From NCBI GenBank assembly GCA_020284085.1, contig JACEVL010000092.1, positions 228,501 to 292,500 on the forward strand: a DNA stretch of 64,000 nucleotides, written 5' to 3'. Origin of the DNA: Aporrectodea caliginosa. Taxonomy: Eukaryota > Annelida > Clitellata > Crassiclitellata > Lumbricidae. The position numbers and the translations under genes were made by a program. Positions 35,392-47,002 of the stretch are shown here, in pieces (position 1 is the first letter of the stretch; each line of letters starts with the position of its first letter). Below the pieces are notes generated by a model that searched no databases, had not been told where the DNA came from, and saw nothing but the letters and a program-made list of their open reading frames with translations.

Positions 35392-35546
35392 GGATTCTAC
35401 CTCCGTCGAAAGGCACAGCCTTCATAAACGGCTTCGACATAACGACAGATATGGATATGATCCGACAAAATCTCGGCCTTTGTCCACAGCACGACATACT
35501 CTTCGATACCCTAACTGTCAGGGAACACCTTCTATTTTTTGCCACT
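35392..35546 (+). CDS. ABCA3-like gene 2, exon 9 (NBD1 Q-loop)
   Basis: Encodes [17 protein letters not shown], then [20 protein letters not shown] (Q-loop glutamine in CPQHD) and [14 protein letters not shown]. The acceptor is GGTTTTGAAG. The donor is GCCACT|GTTAGT, weaker than consensus but the only site that keeps phase 0 into LKGSPIK of the next exon. Confidence 0.94.
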
Positions 35547-35569
35547 GTTAGTAACCATTATTATCATTA

Positions 35570-35613
35570 CCATTATAATACATTATTATTATTTTATTGC
35601 GATTATTATTATT

Positions 35614-35700
<87 letters not shown>

Positions 35701-35760
35701 TTTTATTATTATTGATGTTGTTACTATTGTTGATATTGTTATGTTATTATTATTCGCATT
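35570..35760. repeat. (ATT)n microsatellite
   Basis: About 35 ATT units directly after the exon 9 donor. The poly-Leu and poly-Ile frames over it are not coding. Confidence 0.95.
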
Positions 35761-35785
35761 AGCAGAACCTCATCAACGGCCCTGG

Positions 35786-36035
35786 TTGTGTGCAGAAATT
35801 TCAGAGTGCTTCAATGATAGTTCAGTGGACTTCGGATGATGAAAACATATCTGCAAAGTACCATGGGCAGGGATAGTAGTAATTCACGGCAAAAAGTTCA
35901 ATATTCACGATAGTATAATTATGGGTGAAAACCACGGTAAATTCACGGCATGAAATCACGCTTTTTTGTTTCGAGCAGAAGTTAAATCTTGCCCCACCAT
36001 TGAGATGTCCCCTACACCTATGCGACTGGCCATGT
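35786..36035. repeat. Dispersed repeat, copy 1 (pairs with 51936-52110)
   Basis: Shares GTGTGCAGAAATTTCAGA, TTCAATGAT, GATGAAAACATATCTGCA, AATTCACGGCAAAAA, AAATTCACGGCATGAAATCA and TTTTTTG with 51936-52110 in the same order. Further pieces of it (CAAAATCACGGCAATTTACA; TAAAATCTTGCCCCC) lie at 52390-52500 and 52860-52915. Confidence 0.8.
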
Positions 36036-36346
36036 GGTCCAGATGATTTTACTGAAGACACTTTGTAAATTTGTGTGGAAAGAAGGAAACAGTTTCCACG
36101 TTGATTCAGACTTCACTACAACCAGCGCTACCTATAATTAATTACAGTGCTTCTTTTCTTCCCAAATGCCAACACTCTGATGGTCTATGGTCAAAATCAC
36201 CAGCTAGGGTTTCGTCAATTCTCCCTCCACCATCTTATTCCCTTGGAAAATAATTTCATTGTAGCTATTTCCTTCTGTAGACATGTGCTGTAATTATTTA
36301 CGTAAATGAAGCAGTTATGCATCAGCTGTCGTTGTTTTGATTTCAG

Positions 36347-36502
36347 CTAAAGGGAAGTCCAATTAAGAGGGCTTCATTGGAGGTGAATGAAATGATCAAG
36401 GTCTTGCACATGGAAGAGAAAATCAACGCAATAGTGGAAACTCTTTCCGGCGGACAGAGAAGAAAGCTGAGTGTGGGAATTGCGCTCATTACTGGATCCA
36501 AG
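36347..36502 (+). CDS. ABCA3-like gene 2, exon 10 (NBD1 signature)
   Basis: Encodes LKGSPIKRASLEVNEMIKVL, HMEEKINAIVETLSGGQRRK and LSVGIALITGSK. The ABC signature LSGGQRRK is intact. The acceptor is TTGATTTCAG and the donor is TCCAAG|GTACAC. Phase 0 on both sides. Confidence 0.96.
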
Positions 36503-36596
36503 GTACACAATCACGAACATCTTTACAGTTATACCCTTCGCTACATTACAAAATCTATTGCCAAACTGCAACGTGTTCAGATCTGGCTGGCCTGAA

Positions 36597-37390
36597 ACTT
36601 AATCTAAACTCGCAGTTCTGATAACGTCTCACATTATTTTTGTAAAGCTCGATTGGATGCTCTAAGTGATGCAAAAGTGCGCCCAGCTGACACCATCCGC
36701 GACCTCGGAGTCCCTTTGACAGATGTCTGACCATGTTGGCCAATCTGAGTCAACTCGTCAGAGGCTGTTTTTTACCTACTAGGGCCAGAGGCTGTCTTAA
36801 CCCATTGTGCCGTATCAAGATCTTTTGCAGACTCATTCTAACCTCAACCACAGTCATCTGTGTCAATAGCTTCATTGTCTCCAGGGTTGACTCCTGCAAC
36901 CAATATTCAACCAGATCTTTTCAGCACCAGTCGATGCTTAACTCTGCTGCACGTGTCATAATATGACTTGACACCATCCGATCATGCCATCGATCTGCTG
37001 CGTTACAACCTACACTGGGTGCACGCCTGCACGGTCCTCACCGGATTACCTGACTGCACGATTTCAAGCCAGACTATTATCTCTCACAATCATCTGCATT
37101 CGGGTATCGGACAACCAGAACTGAAATCAGGAAGATCCTCATCTAAAAATCAACTACAAGTCCCCGTCGTCATCGACGAGATTTGGTGACTGTTTACTCT
37201 CTGTCTCTGGACGCATTGCCTGGAACAGTCTTCCCGACGATATGAAGATTGCATCATCTCTGGCGATTTTTAAACTACAGCTCAAGACTTACCTTTTTAA
37301 AGTATCATATGACTTAATTTGATTTGTTGAACTCATGCACAGCGCCATTTCCTTCGGCCTCGGCTGAACTACGGTGCCATAGAATTCGTA
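36597..37390 (+). pseudogene. LINE 3'-terminal fragment (L2/CR1-like) with ATT tail
   Basis: Decayed frames give AKVRPADTIRDLGVPL near 36668, LIVSRVDSCNQ near 36880 and weak NDL-type C-terminal residues. These match the order of L2/CR1 RT thumb and C-terminus. It runs straight into the ATT/ATC microsatellite at 37391, as expected for LINEs that end in short tandem repeats. It sits in intron 10 of ABCA gene 2. Confidence 0.75.
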
Positions 37391-37744
<354 letters not shown>

Positions 37745-38764
37745 GAAAGCGTGGCATTAATAGTTGGGTTGAGATAGAAATTCGAATCAGAACGTTCGTT
37801 ACAAATTTTGTATCGCCAAAGTGTTGCATTGGCGAGTTTTGAGTTGCTTTGACATAGAAATTCGTTGTGGCGACTTCTGATTTGAAATCAACGGTCATCG
37901 TGATTGGGTGCGTGAATACGGGCTTGAAATAGATTTTTAGGCGTTTTACTAAATGACCAAATTGACCATGTCGAAATTAAAAATGTCCATACATCAGAAT
38001 TACAAGTAAATTGTAAGTTCAGAATAGTCGAATTGACCTACATATTCACGTAAGAAACGTTTTGTAATTTTTCTAAATTGCTAGAGCTTTCCGTTAGGGA
38101 GCCTTTAGTCAGTTTAGTGGGACGGACAAACAAACAAATAAACGCAAGGACAAACTTCCAGACTTTGTTAGGCACATACGTCATCTTTACAGCGCTACCA
38201 GCTACCTAACTCTATTCGATCATCTACACAAAACTGTTCTCTGTTCATGAAATCTGTTATTATAATTCTGAATTCTCCGGACACAGAATCAACAATATTG
38301 CAACAGCCATCTGGAATAGCCTACCAGTTGACATTACTCACTACAATGTCGCCTATTATATAGTAGACAGTCCTACATTCTCGAGCGACTTCAGATAATT
38401 TAAATGTGAATCATCTTGCCTTTGTAGTCTGACAACTGTGACACATCCATGTCTCCAATTCCTCGCTCAATTGATGGCACATAATTATAATGCTAACATA
38501 CAGTTTATAGCCTACTGTAATAAAATATAGTATTTTAATTAAATGTTATTTCTCTTGTATTCTCTTGGTAGGTTTATCCATTTTAATTTAAGAAAGAGCA
38601 CTTGACTAATCTAATACACAATGTAAGATATCCTCCCCTTTTAACTGTTTTCATTGCCGTGTGGAGACGCATTCCAGGTTGACCGCTTTGTATTCTGACT
38701 AGGCCTAGTCTATATAAATTGCACTAATCCAGAGCATGATGTTCTGTGTTACATTTTCTTGCAG
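37745..38764. other. ABCA gene 2 intron 10, 3' part
   Basis: No gene. Short duplicated motifs CGAATCAGAACG/GACATAGAAATTCG appear near 37780-37870. A LINE-like AIWNSLPVDI trace (CATCTGGAATAGCCTACCAG at 38308) hints at a further LINE end. Confidence 0.45.
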
Positions 38765-38975
38765 TTTGTGATTTTGGATGAGCCGACATCTGGTATGGAC
38801 CCAGAGGCACGCCGACAGACATGGGACATTCTACAGAGCCAGAGAAAGGGCCGTACGATGATTCTATCGACACACTACATGGACGAAGCCGATCTACTGG
38901 GAGACCGCATAGCCATCATGTCTAACGGAGAGATAGAGTGCTACGGGACGCCCATGTTCCTTAAAAACAAATACG
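38765..38975 (+). CDS. ABCA3-like gene 2, exon 11 (NBD1 Walker B, switch His)
   Basis: Encodes [18 protein letters not shown] (Walker B, catalytic glutamate), [19 protein letters not shown] (switch histidine), [20 protein letters not shown] and [14 protein letters not shown]. The acceptor is TTTTCTTGCAG and the donor is AAATACG|GTCAGA. It ends in phase 1, completed by GT of the next exon. All catalytic residues of NBD1 are present across exons 8-11, so NBD1 looks functional. Confidence 0.97.
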
Positions 38976-39644
38976 GTCAGAGATTCTCAACTGTCCTTAC
39001 TCATCTGTCTCTTCGTGGTCATTATTATCCATCGCGTGATCCAACACCACTACCATCACCACCACATCACCACCACATCACCCTCTTCGTCTTCGTCTTT
39101 TTCTTCTTCTATACTTGCACCTAGTTCAATTATTTTACGAATGGTTCTTTACCGAGTCATTTTCGAACGATTAATTGCTCAAAATACCGGTTTTCCTCGC
39201 TAATCTCTGTTCTTCCGGACTTGTAATAACGACTGGGTATGCGTACTTAGAGTTATTTCTCTTTTTCACCGTAATTTCCGATTGTATTAAACGGTGTCCG
39301 GTCGTTAACATTGAGGTTTTGTGTGAGGCCGGTAGACATTTTCATATTGAGGGGTTTCATGTAATTGACAGGACAGTTATGATCTCCATTTGGAACGGCA
39401 TAGATATGTGGCGACCGCCGCCTGGACGCAACCTCGCTCAGGGTCGGTGTCGACCCCAGTCCACTATCCGTTTGGAGCCACCCGAGTCACTGCCTTGTCT
39501 ATCTTCATTGTAAAATGGCTGTTCTCCATCTCTACCCATAGTAACCATTCCTGTCAGGGGAGGCTTAGGATTTTCCGCTTCTCTAAGAGAGGTAGCACTG
39601 TACAGCTCCGTCTCGGAGTCTGGCTCTGCTTCTTCCGCGGTCAG

Positions 39645-39923
39645 CGAATGGGCAACGTCCTGAGGATGGCCTTTTCTCAGAACAGGGTTCGTTCTTTCAC
39701 CAGCAAGTATCTCTTTATTTGTGCAGACCTTCTTAGCTACGGACTTCCGATTCCTCTCCGCCTGATCTAAATTTTTACTTACCACTTTACATCTCGTGAC
39801 TCCTAAACTCTCGCCAATAATGGGGGACACCAAACGTTCTCTAAGTTCTAGTTACCAGGTACACTTATGACAAGTCTATACTTTATTTTGCCCTGGACAA
39901 TACTGAAAGCAACTCTCTAGAGA
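39645..39923 (-). repeat. Dispersed repeat, copy 2 (pairs with 10675-10965)
   Basis: See copy 1. This copy has a minus-strand open frame of 131 codons (39438-39833) that extends past the shared part. Its N-terminus (SPIIGESLGVTRCK) parallels the SLIIGYSLRVTRCR of copy 1. Confidence 0.7.
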
Positions 39924-40704
39924 ACAATAGTTTAATTAAAACCAAAGTTTAACTAATATTTTTTGTTATTAACTAGAAAGTTTAACTTAAACAATCAGCC
40001 ACTACGCAACTATCTTCCGCAGTGAACGCTGTAAACAACTCAACGCGACTTTTACTTATTTATTAACAATGGAATTGCCTCTGCATCAAATATGTATAAT
40101 TTAGTTCGGCGCAGTGTAAGTAAGAAAGTTAACGTTTATTATTCTTTATGAGTTTACAATAGAGTGCAAACTCTAATGAATAAAATGTTACGTCAGTAAA
40201 AATGAATATTTTATTGGTCACTATTTGCTTCACTGAGGTTACACTGATGTCGAATGTATAACGAAATACTTGATAACCTTCTATTCTTCTGATCTAGATA
40301 CAAATTAAATTTTGACAGTGGTCTTGCTGTTTCTGATCATTAATGTCATGAAAACTGGTTTTAATACTCAAGTGAACTACATTGCATTGGATGATGCATC
40401 CTCTTTTGCATTATCAACTGTTTGAATTATTTGCTGGTGGAACAGTTAGTTAAGACTATTAGTCTAGTACAAATTACATAGCTTGAAAGTGAAACTGTCA
40501 CTGACGCTCTGCATTTTTACAGTTCGCAAAGTTTGTCAAAAAGTTTGAAAAGGTTTAACTAGGTATTTAGTTTAGTTTACTTATTTGCCAAGGCAATTGC
40601 CAACTTTAGTTAAACTGTTTTATTTTAGTTGAAAAATAGTCGAATTAAACAAATTAGTTTAACGCCCACCACTGGTATTGTGTCTACTTGCGGTTCTGTG
40701 TTGT

Positions 40705-40775
40705 ATTGTATTGTATCTATAAATTTATAGAGCGCCTCGCACAGTGAACACCAATCAGAGGCGCTCGTATGTATG
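40705..40775 (-). repeat. Dispersed repeat end, GCGCC type
   Basis: GTATTGTATTGTATC, then AAATTTATAGAGCGCCTCGC and ATCAGAGGCGCTCGT. It is nearly the same as 41805-41900 and related to 14703-14790. Confidence 0.7.
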
Positions 40776-41141
40776 GACATCCGTTAGTTTGGGTTCTGCG
40801 TGTCTGCGGGGGATGGCCGGTCTTCAAGGTACAAAAGCACTGATCGCCTATCGATTAATTTATTTGTTCGAAATAACTTTTAGGAGCGAGTCGGCAGGGT
40901 GTCTTAGAAGACACTAAATGTAAAGATTGATATGAATTTGTACATACATAGTCAATGATACATAAATAGATACATCTTCATCTACATCGTTATTATCATC
41001 ATTGTCGGTATCGTCATTATTAGGAGTATAGCAGCAGCAATAACAGTATTATTATCAGCAGTATTATTATCAATAATATCATTCTATTCTTGCTACAGTA
41101 ATAAGCCAAGTTCTACTAACAATAAAGTTTAATTTCTGAAG

Positions 41142-41391
41142 GTGTTGGATATCACCTGACGATAATTAAGACGTCCACTTGTGATGTGGATCATTTGAGT
41201 GATGTTATAAAGTCTCAAATTCCCATGGCCGATATCGTGAGCAATGAGACTGAGGAGGTTACGTTCGTTATGCCAAGTCAGCAAGTCTCAAAATTCGAGA
41301 GACTCTTCGAGACTCTTGAGACAGATCGCGAAACCCTCGGCATTGACAGCTTCGGAATCTCGGTTACGACGATGGAAGATGTCTTTCTCAG
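41142..41391 (+). CDS. ABCA3-like gene 2, exon 12 (post-NBD1 regulatory region)
   Basis: Encodes GVGYHLTIIKTSTCDVDHL, then EEVTFVMPSQQVSKFERLFE and LGIDSFGISVTTMEDVFLR. YG.GYHLT, F.LP......FE.LF and FG.S.TTMEDVFL are the family blocks that close ABCA NBD1. The acceptor is TTCTGAAG and the donor is CTCAG|GTCAGT. It leaves in phase 2, but the next recognised exon (44529) needs phase 1, so one exon between them is missing or unseen. Confidence 0.95.
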
Positions 41392-42783
41392 GTCAGTCTT
41401 TCCTTTCTATGTAAGTCTATCCACCGGAGATGTTCTCATCTGACGCAGCTTTTAGTTTAACTGACGCCATACTATTCTCAGGCAGATTTTCAATAGAAAC
41501 TGAAAAATGTCACAACCTATTAGCAAAAACACAACATGGCATAACAGACATGACAGAGTCAAAACGACTTTACATGCCAGGATAAGACATAATCTACTCT
41601 AGTGTAACTTCCATAACGCTGTTATCATACTTCACAAGATATCGAATAAAATCGTGCAAATATCTGTTCTTCGGTGAAACCAAGTTCAACGTAGACGTAT
41701 AAGAGAAACCAGAAGCCAGGTTGAGCTGGATATGCAAATTGAAAGAGATGAGAAGCAGAAAGGAGAGCATAGTATTCTATGTAACTACACTTGTGCGTGT
41801 ACTTTGTATTGTATTGTATTTGAAAATTTATAGAGCGCCTCTTACAGTGCAAACTAATCAGAGGCGCTTCCAGTGCAATGAGCCCGAGGGAAAAGATTTT
41901 AGGCAGCGGATGGATGCAGCGAGACCACTAGTTAGGATCGTAGAGCGGGGGAGGAAGAAAGGTCATTCCACATCGAGAAGCCAATGCAGGCGAAGGCACG
42001 GTGTTGGGCCATGACCGTTCTCACCCGGGAGCATATTGCGACTCTATCCTTTGCCACAAATACTAAGGAATTCCTTACAACTGTCGACTAAAAATTAAGC
42101 TACGCAGATGTCGTTTATAAATGAAGACTAAACGCCCAGAATAGTATTGAAGGTCTTTAACAGATTCCCATTTATATGATCTAAATATCTTTCTGTGCAC
42201 ACAATTTCAAGGCACATTCAACTACCGTAGTTATCATGCTGTCAATGGTTAGATGTTCTGCTGCTCTTAGCGAAATGAATCGTGTTGATTGTTTGAACAC
42301 AGAGTAAAGACTTCGTCCATACTTGAAGGCGGACCAAGGATGACCATTGCAGCAGATGCAGAAATACTCGAAAAGACTTCACGTTCAGTTCTTTCTTTTT
42401 ATATTTCCGTATTGATGGCCAATCAGGCCAGTCCAGGCCAAGCCCTCTGGCACCAAACGCATTAGCCATCTGTTAATTAGGCAGCCAGTAGATAAACGTT
42501 TCCTACAGATTTATATATTGCTGATAGATTGCTAATGGAGTTTGCTTTAACCTATTGAGTTTATACACAGATACAAATACACGTAGATAGACTATATAGT
42601 ACATATCTACCTACCTACTTAAGTCATTACAGTATATACAAAGACAGCTGCTATTAAGTAAAGTAAGTAAGTAAGTGTAAGTGTGTTCTTTATTAAACGT
42701 AAGCAAATGCTCAGTGCTTTACATACAAAGTAAAAAAATAATTTAGGTATAAAGAAAACGATAATTAGGAGAAGAAAATTAAG
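41392..42783. other. ABCA gene 2 linker intron, first part
   Basis: It should contain the missing linker exon (length 2 modulo 3), but no convincing candidate was found. The segment 41805-41900 is the GCGCC repeat end (GTATTGTATTGTATTTG, TATAGAGCGCCTCTTACAG). Confidence 0.5.
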
Positions 42784-43790
42784 TCAACTAGAAAACAGAA
42801 GTCTAACTGTACAACATCCTAGCCAAGAAGCAACGTCTGGTAAGGGAATCAAATCTAGGGAGAACACGGTTATGTGAGCGTGGGCGCAGGTCATGACCAG
42901 TACAATTGACAGGGGGAGAAGGTCGTGGAGGGTGTTACTAGTATATGTTAAGATGTTTCTAAACAGGTTTATGACAGCTCTTTTACGCAGTTCTTCGAAG
43001 GTAGGGAAAGATTTGGGTAGGAAACCAAAGCGTACCAACTTGCGGACTAGCGCGCTCAAAGAGTCAAGTTCCTGCTTACTTTCAAAGCCTTAAAATACTT
43101 GGGAACAGTATAGCATGCGGTTGATCGTGGTGGCCCGGACACATGAGAACCCATGTGAAATCAAAATACGATAGGCGTGGAGCCGTGGAGAGATGCCCGA
43201 CTGCAAAATCTTTCAAAACAGAAAGAAAACCGAAGTTTTCGATAATCTCGACGCCCAGTATATCCAATGACATAACCTTATAATGCCAGGCAGGACTGGA
43301 GGGGCCTGTATATTATTCACCTTTGGTTTGGTAAAAACAATCTCGCAGGATTCAGATTGATTCAGGACTTCAGGTGGAGATTACATTTAAGAGACCAGGT
43401 GCAAATATTATGATCTAATTCAGCATCCATGGTGGAGATATTAGAAGCCAAGGTCACAAGAATGCAGTCATCAGCATATTTGAAGGTATAGGATTGAAGT
43501 TATGAAGAGGTTTTAGGCTGGAGATGGCTACCAGGAAGTTTACAGGACCCATACCAGAACCCTGTATTATGTTGGCATTGATGTCAGCCAGTGAAGATAA
43601 CAGGTCGCGGAAATTGGTGCAGTGACTTCGACTGCTCAGCAGGGAGATAATACAGTTGAATATATTTGCTGGGATAGGCAGCTAATATATTCATAATAAT
43701 ATATATATATATATAATTATAATTATTATATATATATATATATATAATATTATCAACAGATATCGTCAGCAATACGAAGGCTAAGGCGTT
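42784..43790 (-). pseudogene. LINE reverse-transcriptase 3' half, decayed
   Basis: The minus strand gives INANIIQGSGMGPVNFLVA, then KYADDCILVTLAS (YADD at 43467-43478), a degraded LNQSESCEIVFTKPK block and thumb pieces. The C-terminal frame at 43059-42784 has RKLVRFGFLPKSFPTFEELR, NLFRNILTYTSNTLHDLLP and VFSLDLIPLPDVASWLG. The I-QGSGLGP, ADD, LN.SKS.EIVF and PTFEEL signatures identify a common metazoan LINE group, distinct from the L2-like copies. It lies in the linker intron of ABCA gene 2. Confidence 0.85.
43697..43752. repeat. AT-rich palindromic microsatellite
   Basis: (TA)n with central ATAATTATAATTATTAT, near-palindromic over about 55 bp. Confidence 0.85.
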
Positions 43791-44528
43791 AAAAACATTG
43801 TAGGCTTACTTCCTCAGTCATCATCCGACGCATCAACTGTATGATTGATGAGCGTGGCTGTAACTGTAACAGGGAAGACAGAGGCCGTCGGTGCATATTA
43901 TTTTATTAATGTGAATAACTTTCTGGTTGAGCTGCCTCAGCGCTTAATTTGTGAGCGTCGCTGCAATTATATCCTGGAACGGCAGAAGCCGTCGGAGTAT
44001 AATTTATCAACATGAAAGACTTCCTGGTTAATCTATGGCAAAACATAGTGATCAACCCTTATGCCAATATAGCCAAGTGGGGATGTTGGACCTTCTAAAA
44101 GGGTAGAACCATAGTCCATGATCCTAAATAAGACCTTATACGGCATGACCCCAGACTCTTCTATAGCATACTACTTATTAGCTTTGTAAGAGGGCATTAT
44201 CAAAATACGGCTGCATAGTATTTTATTGTATAAGAATACATACATAGTGTATGGTCAGATTCTACAGACGAAAGAAAGAATACAGGAACTTTTATGTTTC
44301 TTTACCAAAGGCAATATTTTACCTTTCGAAGACTCAAAATCATAATGGAATTCCTACATAGAGTTGCGCTATAAAAGCCAGAACGCGCAACATTCGGGCA
44401 GTGTGTCTGGTCGTAGGTGAGCACGAAGTTAATTAAAATTAAATGACAGTCGTCATATTTTGGTGTCATTGGCAGTAACACCGTTAACCTCATCGCATTC
44501 TATTAGATTGTCTGATATTGAATTTCAG
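43791..44528. other. ABCA gene 2 linker intron, 3' part
   Basis: No gene. Two imperfect copies of about 110 bp (43855-43965 and 43970-44075) share GGCAGAAGCCGTCGG-like and ACTTCCTGGTTAATCT-like blocks. Confidence 0.45.
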
Positions 44529-44690
44529 ATGCTGATGTGCCATTTCAGAAGGAGACCGGTTGGAAGCGCCAAAAACTCCAGCTGCGTGCCATGTTGTACA
44601 AGCGATTTATTTATTCCAAAAGATACTATCTACTTACATTGGGCCAGATTCTGATTCCAGTCCTTTGCACTGTAGTCGCCTGTTCCACCC
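44529..44690 (+). CDS. ABCA3-like gene 2, exon 13 (TM7, start of second half)
   Basis: Encodes DADVPFQKETGWKRQKL, then QLRAMLYKRFIYSKRYYLL and LGQILIPVLCTVVACST. The L.AML.KR..YS.R......GQI..P pattern is the ABCA entry to the second transmembrane domain (TM7). The acceptor is GAATTTCAG at 44520-44528. The likely donor is ACCC|GTTTGA at 44691, weak. Only 24 bp later a transposon terminal repeat begins (44715), so the exon end is uncertain. No later TMD2 or NBD2 exon was found in the window. Confidence 0.82.
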
Positions 44691-44714
44691 GTTTGAGTCC
44701 GAAAAACCTTTTAA

Positions 44715-45546
44715 TTAGGCTTAACCGATTTCGTTTTTTTTGCCGATTCCGGATACCGGATAGTGTAGGCCATTATTTGCCGATTCCGGATCCGATTCCG
44801 AATAGTAAAAAAGATTGTAATCTGGCCATATAGACGGACATCGACGACCAGTCACCCAATTAACGGGTGTTTGATATAAAGGCCACGACTGTGGTCGATT
44901 TGACAGAATTTTGGTCGGCTGGTCAGTGAAGATAAGGGTTGCAAAGAGATCTCTACCGCAAAGACTCTGTATCTGTCTCTGTCTGTCTGTGTATCCTTCA
45001 GGCTTGAATTCAGCCCTTCCAGAGGAGGGGTTCGGCACAATTTCAGAATGCTCCTAGCCCCGATTATCCCTCCCACATGTGCTGTCTACTGAATAGTCCA
45101 AGGAGGTCTTAATACCCCACCCCAAGATCAAAGATCAACCCGCGGTGACTCTCAAAATGTTTCACACCCTCACTTGGACGGGTTCAGGGTTATTGAGGAG
45201 TCAACCTCCTCCCTCTCCCACGTGTGATCAATGTATCTATATTAAGACCTCCCTGAACTATCTGATGAAGGCAGTCACTGTATAGGGAGAACTAGCAGAG
45301 GTCATTAATAAAGCCATCCCAGGCTGATAACGGCAGGCCACTGACAGTCATTAGCTATCCAACTATTAAATGATCTGTGTGGGAAATCATCACTGAATGG
45401 CCTATAAATTATTGTTATAGTTTGAAAACCGTCAAAGACATTGTTTTTACTAATCGGCAGGCTAGAAATTCCGGATCTGGATAATTCCGGATAGTCCAAA
45501 ATCGGCAAAATCGGTTTGCCGATCCGGATTCCGGTTAAGCCCTAAT
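44715..45546. mobile_element. Terminal-inverted-repeat element next to ABCA exon 13
   Basis: Left end ATTAGGCTTAACCGATTTCG; right end in reverse ATTAGGGCTTAACCGGAAT. Both are followed by repeated GCCGATTCCGGAT-type units (CCGGATCCGATTCCG at left; ATCCGGATCGGCAAACCGAT at right). The length is about 832 bp and no transposase frame is present. The target duplication is unresolved: TTA/TAA at the edges could be a 3-bp duplication or part of the repeat. Confidence 0.72.
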
Positions 45547-46264
45547 ATAAACAACTGTATTGTATTTTACCACATCAGGTTCTTTCTACAACTCATAAAT
45601 AATGAACACAGGACGTCACAGGTGTTTGCCACACTTTCAACATTCATTGATTTCTATGAGCAATTCATTTTCACATTCTCTGCTCTGTGATAAATCTCAA
45701 GAATTTGCAAGTTTACTTATACAGTGAATTTCCAGCATAGAAAACCAGTAACAACAGCTGGACATCAGCCTTAAAATTGCACGACAGGCCTCCTACATTT
45801 ACAGCTAATGGTCTGTGACATTATCCACTGAAGCTCAATCAGACCTCGTTTATTCTAAGCATTTTCACCATTATTTTCACACAATTACATCTTCTCCACA
45901 GCAATTCACAATTGCCATATATAGGTATTCAGCATCTGATCTACACAAAAAGGCACATACTTCACACTAAAAGCCTTACTAAGGCAAGCAGAGCAGGATG
46001 ATCAAGATTACTAGTACAGACAGGATTGTCAGAGTTGGGTTGGATGGCTGGCCAGACCAATACTTGGCTAATCCTAAATTTTAATTAAAGACCATCAGGC
46101 AGAAGTTTACTGCCCTCTTTCATAAGAGTACATGAACCAGTGCAAAGCGCAGACCATAAGAGTCCTGTGATACAGAATGCAAATTTGGCCATAAAATGTT
46201 GCAACCACGCAACTCGTGCATTGTGCACTCATAAAGATCCGTCAAATGGCACCCATACAATACA
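45547..46264. other. Unassigned, no gene recognised
   Basis: AT-rich sequence, possibly intron or intergenic depending on whether ABCA gene 2 continues. Confidence 0.5.
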
Positions 46265-46460
46265 ACTGTATTTGATATTGCCCTCCTTCCATAGTTCAGA
46301 AGTGCACATAATCATATGAGAGAACATTGATGGTGCAGAGCAATTGTGAGTAAGGGAACTGCTCAAGGTCCTCACACAGTAACTTTGTCGTCTGAGGCTC
46401 GAACCTGTACTCACCGCGTTACATGCCGAGAGCTCTAACCAACTGGGAACCTCGCCACAC
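46265..46460 (-). repeat. tRNA-derived SINE head
   Basis: On the minus strand: CCCAGTTGGTTAGAGCTCTC (A-box region) then CAGGTTCGAGCCTCAGAC (B box at 46394-46406). The 30-40 bp spacing and surrounding wording are tRNA-like, but there is no full cloverleaf, so it is a SINE and not a tRNA gene. Confidence 0.7.
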
Positions 46461-46719
46461 AAACACACACCATCATCACCACCACCACCACCAGTATCAT
46501 CATCATCACCACACGAGTTCTCCCTTCCAGATAGAGATGACAGAAATTTGATAGCCAAGGTGCTTTATGGTGCCTTTAGCTGAAAAATCATTTTCCTTAG
46601 CACTTGGCCTTAATCTTTTATAAATTCCCCAACCTCTTGCAATTTGACAATTATTTTCTTTGTTTTCCATCTCTAACCTGTTGCTTGTTGCGTTTGTGCC
46701 AGCGGGTTTGTGTAATCAA

Positions 46720-46994
46720 CGCATAGCATTAGTAGTAGTAGTACCATCGGTTCCTGCTGACAACCAGCCATTTGCACAGATGCAAACAAAGTGATTGATC
46801 CTCCACTCTTCTTGGCCGTTTGTGAAATCCAATGCTTTCATGGAGTCACTTCAAGCCAGCTTATGTCTTAGGTTCATGTTGTCTATCTGTTTTGGTGCAG
46901 TGGTCTTCCCACCCTCCTTTTTCCTTCAATCATGAATGCAGCCCCTTGTTCTGAGCCTTTCTTTCCACATGGCCAAAACTGTTTCTGTCACTGA
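46720..46994 (-). pseudogene. LINE 3' end with (TAC)n tail
   Basis: On the minus strand IEGKRRVGRPLHQNR is followed by ISWLEVTP, then EALDFTNGQEEWR-like residues, and a short (TAC)4 tail near 46735. GKRRVGRPRxRW...DL..L..T..EA...A.DR..WR is the usual C-terminal tail of several metazoan LINE groups. The element at 47003 is inserted just beyond it. Confidence 0.6.
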
Positions 46995-47002
46995 CTTAAA
47001 CT

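Larger units (their letters stand above)
38976..41141. other. ABCA gene 2 intron 11 with two dispersed repeats
   Basis: Contains the repeat at 39645-39923 and the GCGCC repeat end at 40705-40775. The rest is AT-rich and unassigned. Confidence 0.55.

Noticed and set aside
41718..41770. Candidate missing linker exon of ABCA gene 2 (after AAGCCAG)
   Set aside because: It keeps the entry phase but lacks a pyrimidine tract, and its exit GT gives the wrong phase.
46384..46460. Possible tRNA gene on the minus strand
   Set aside because: Same reason: tRNA-like promoter boxes but no complete cloverleaf; classified as SINE.
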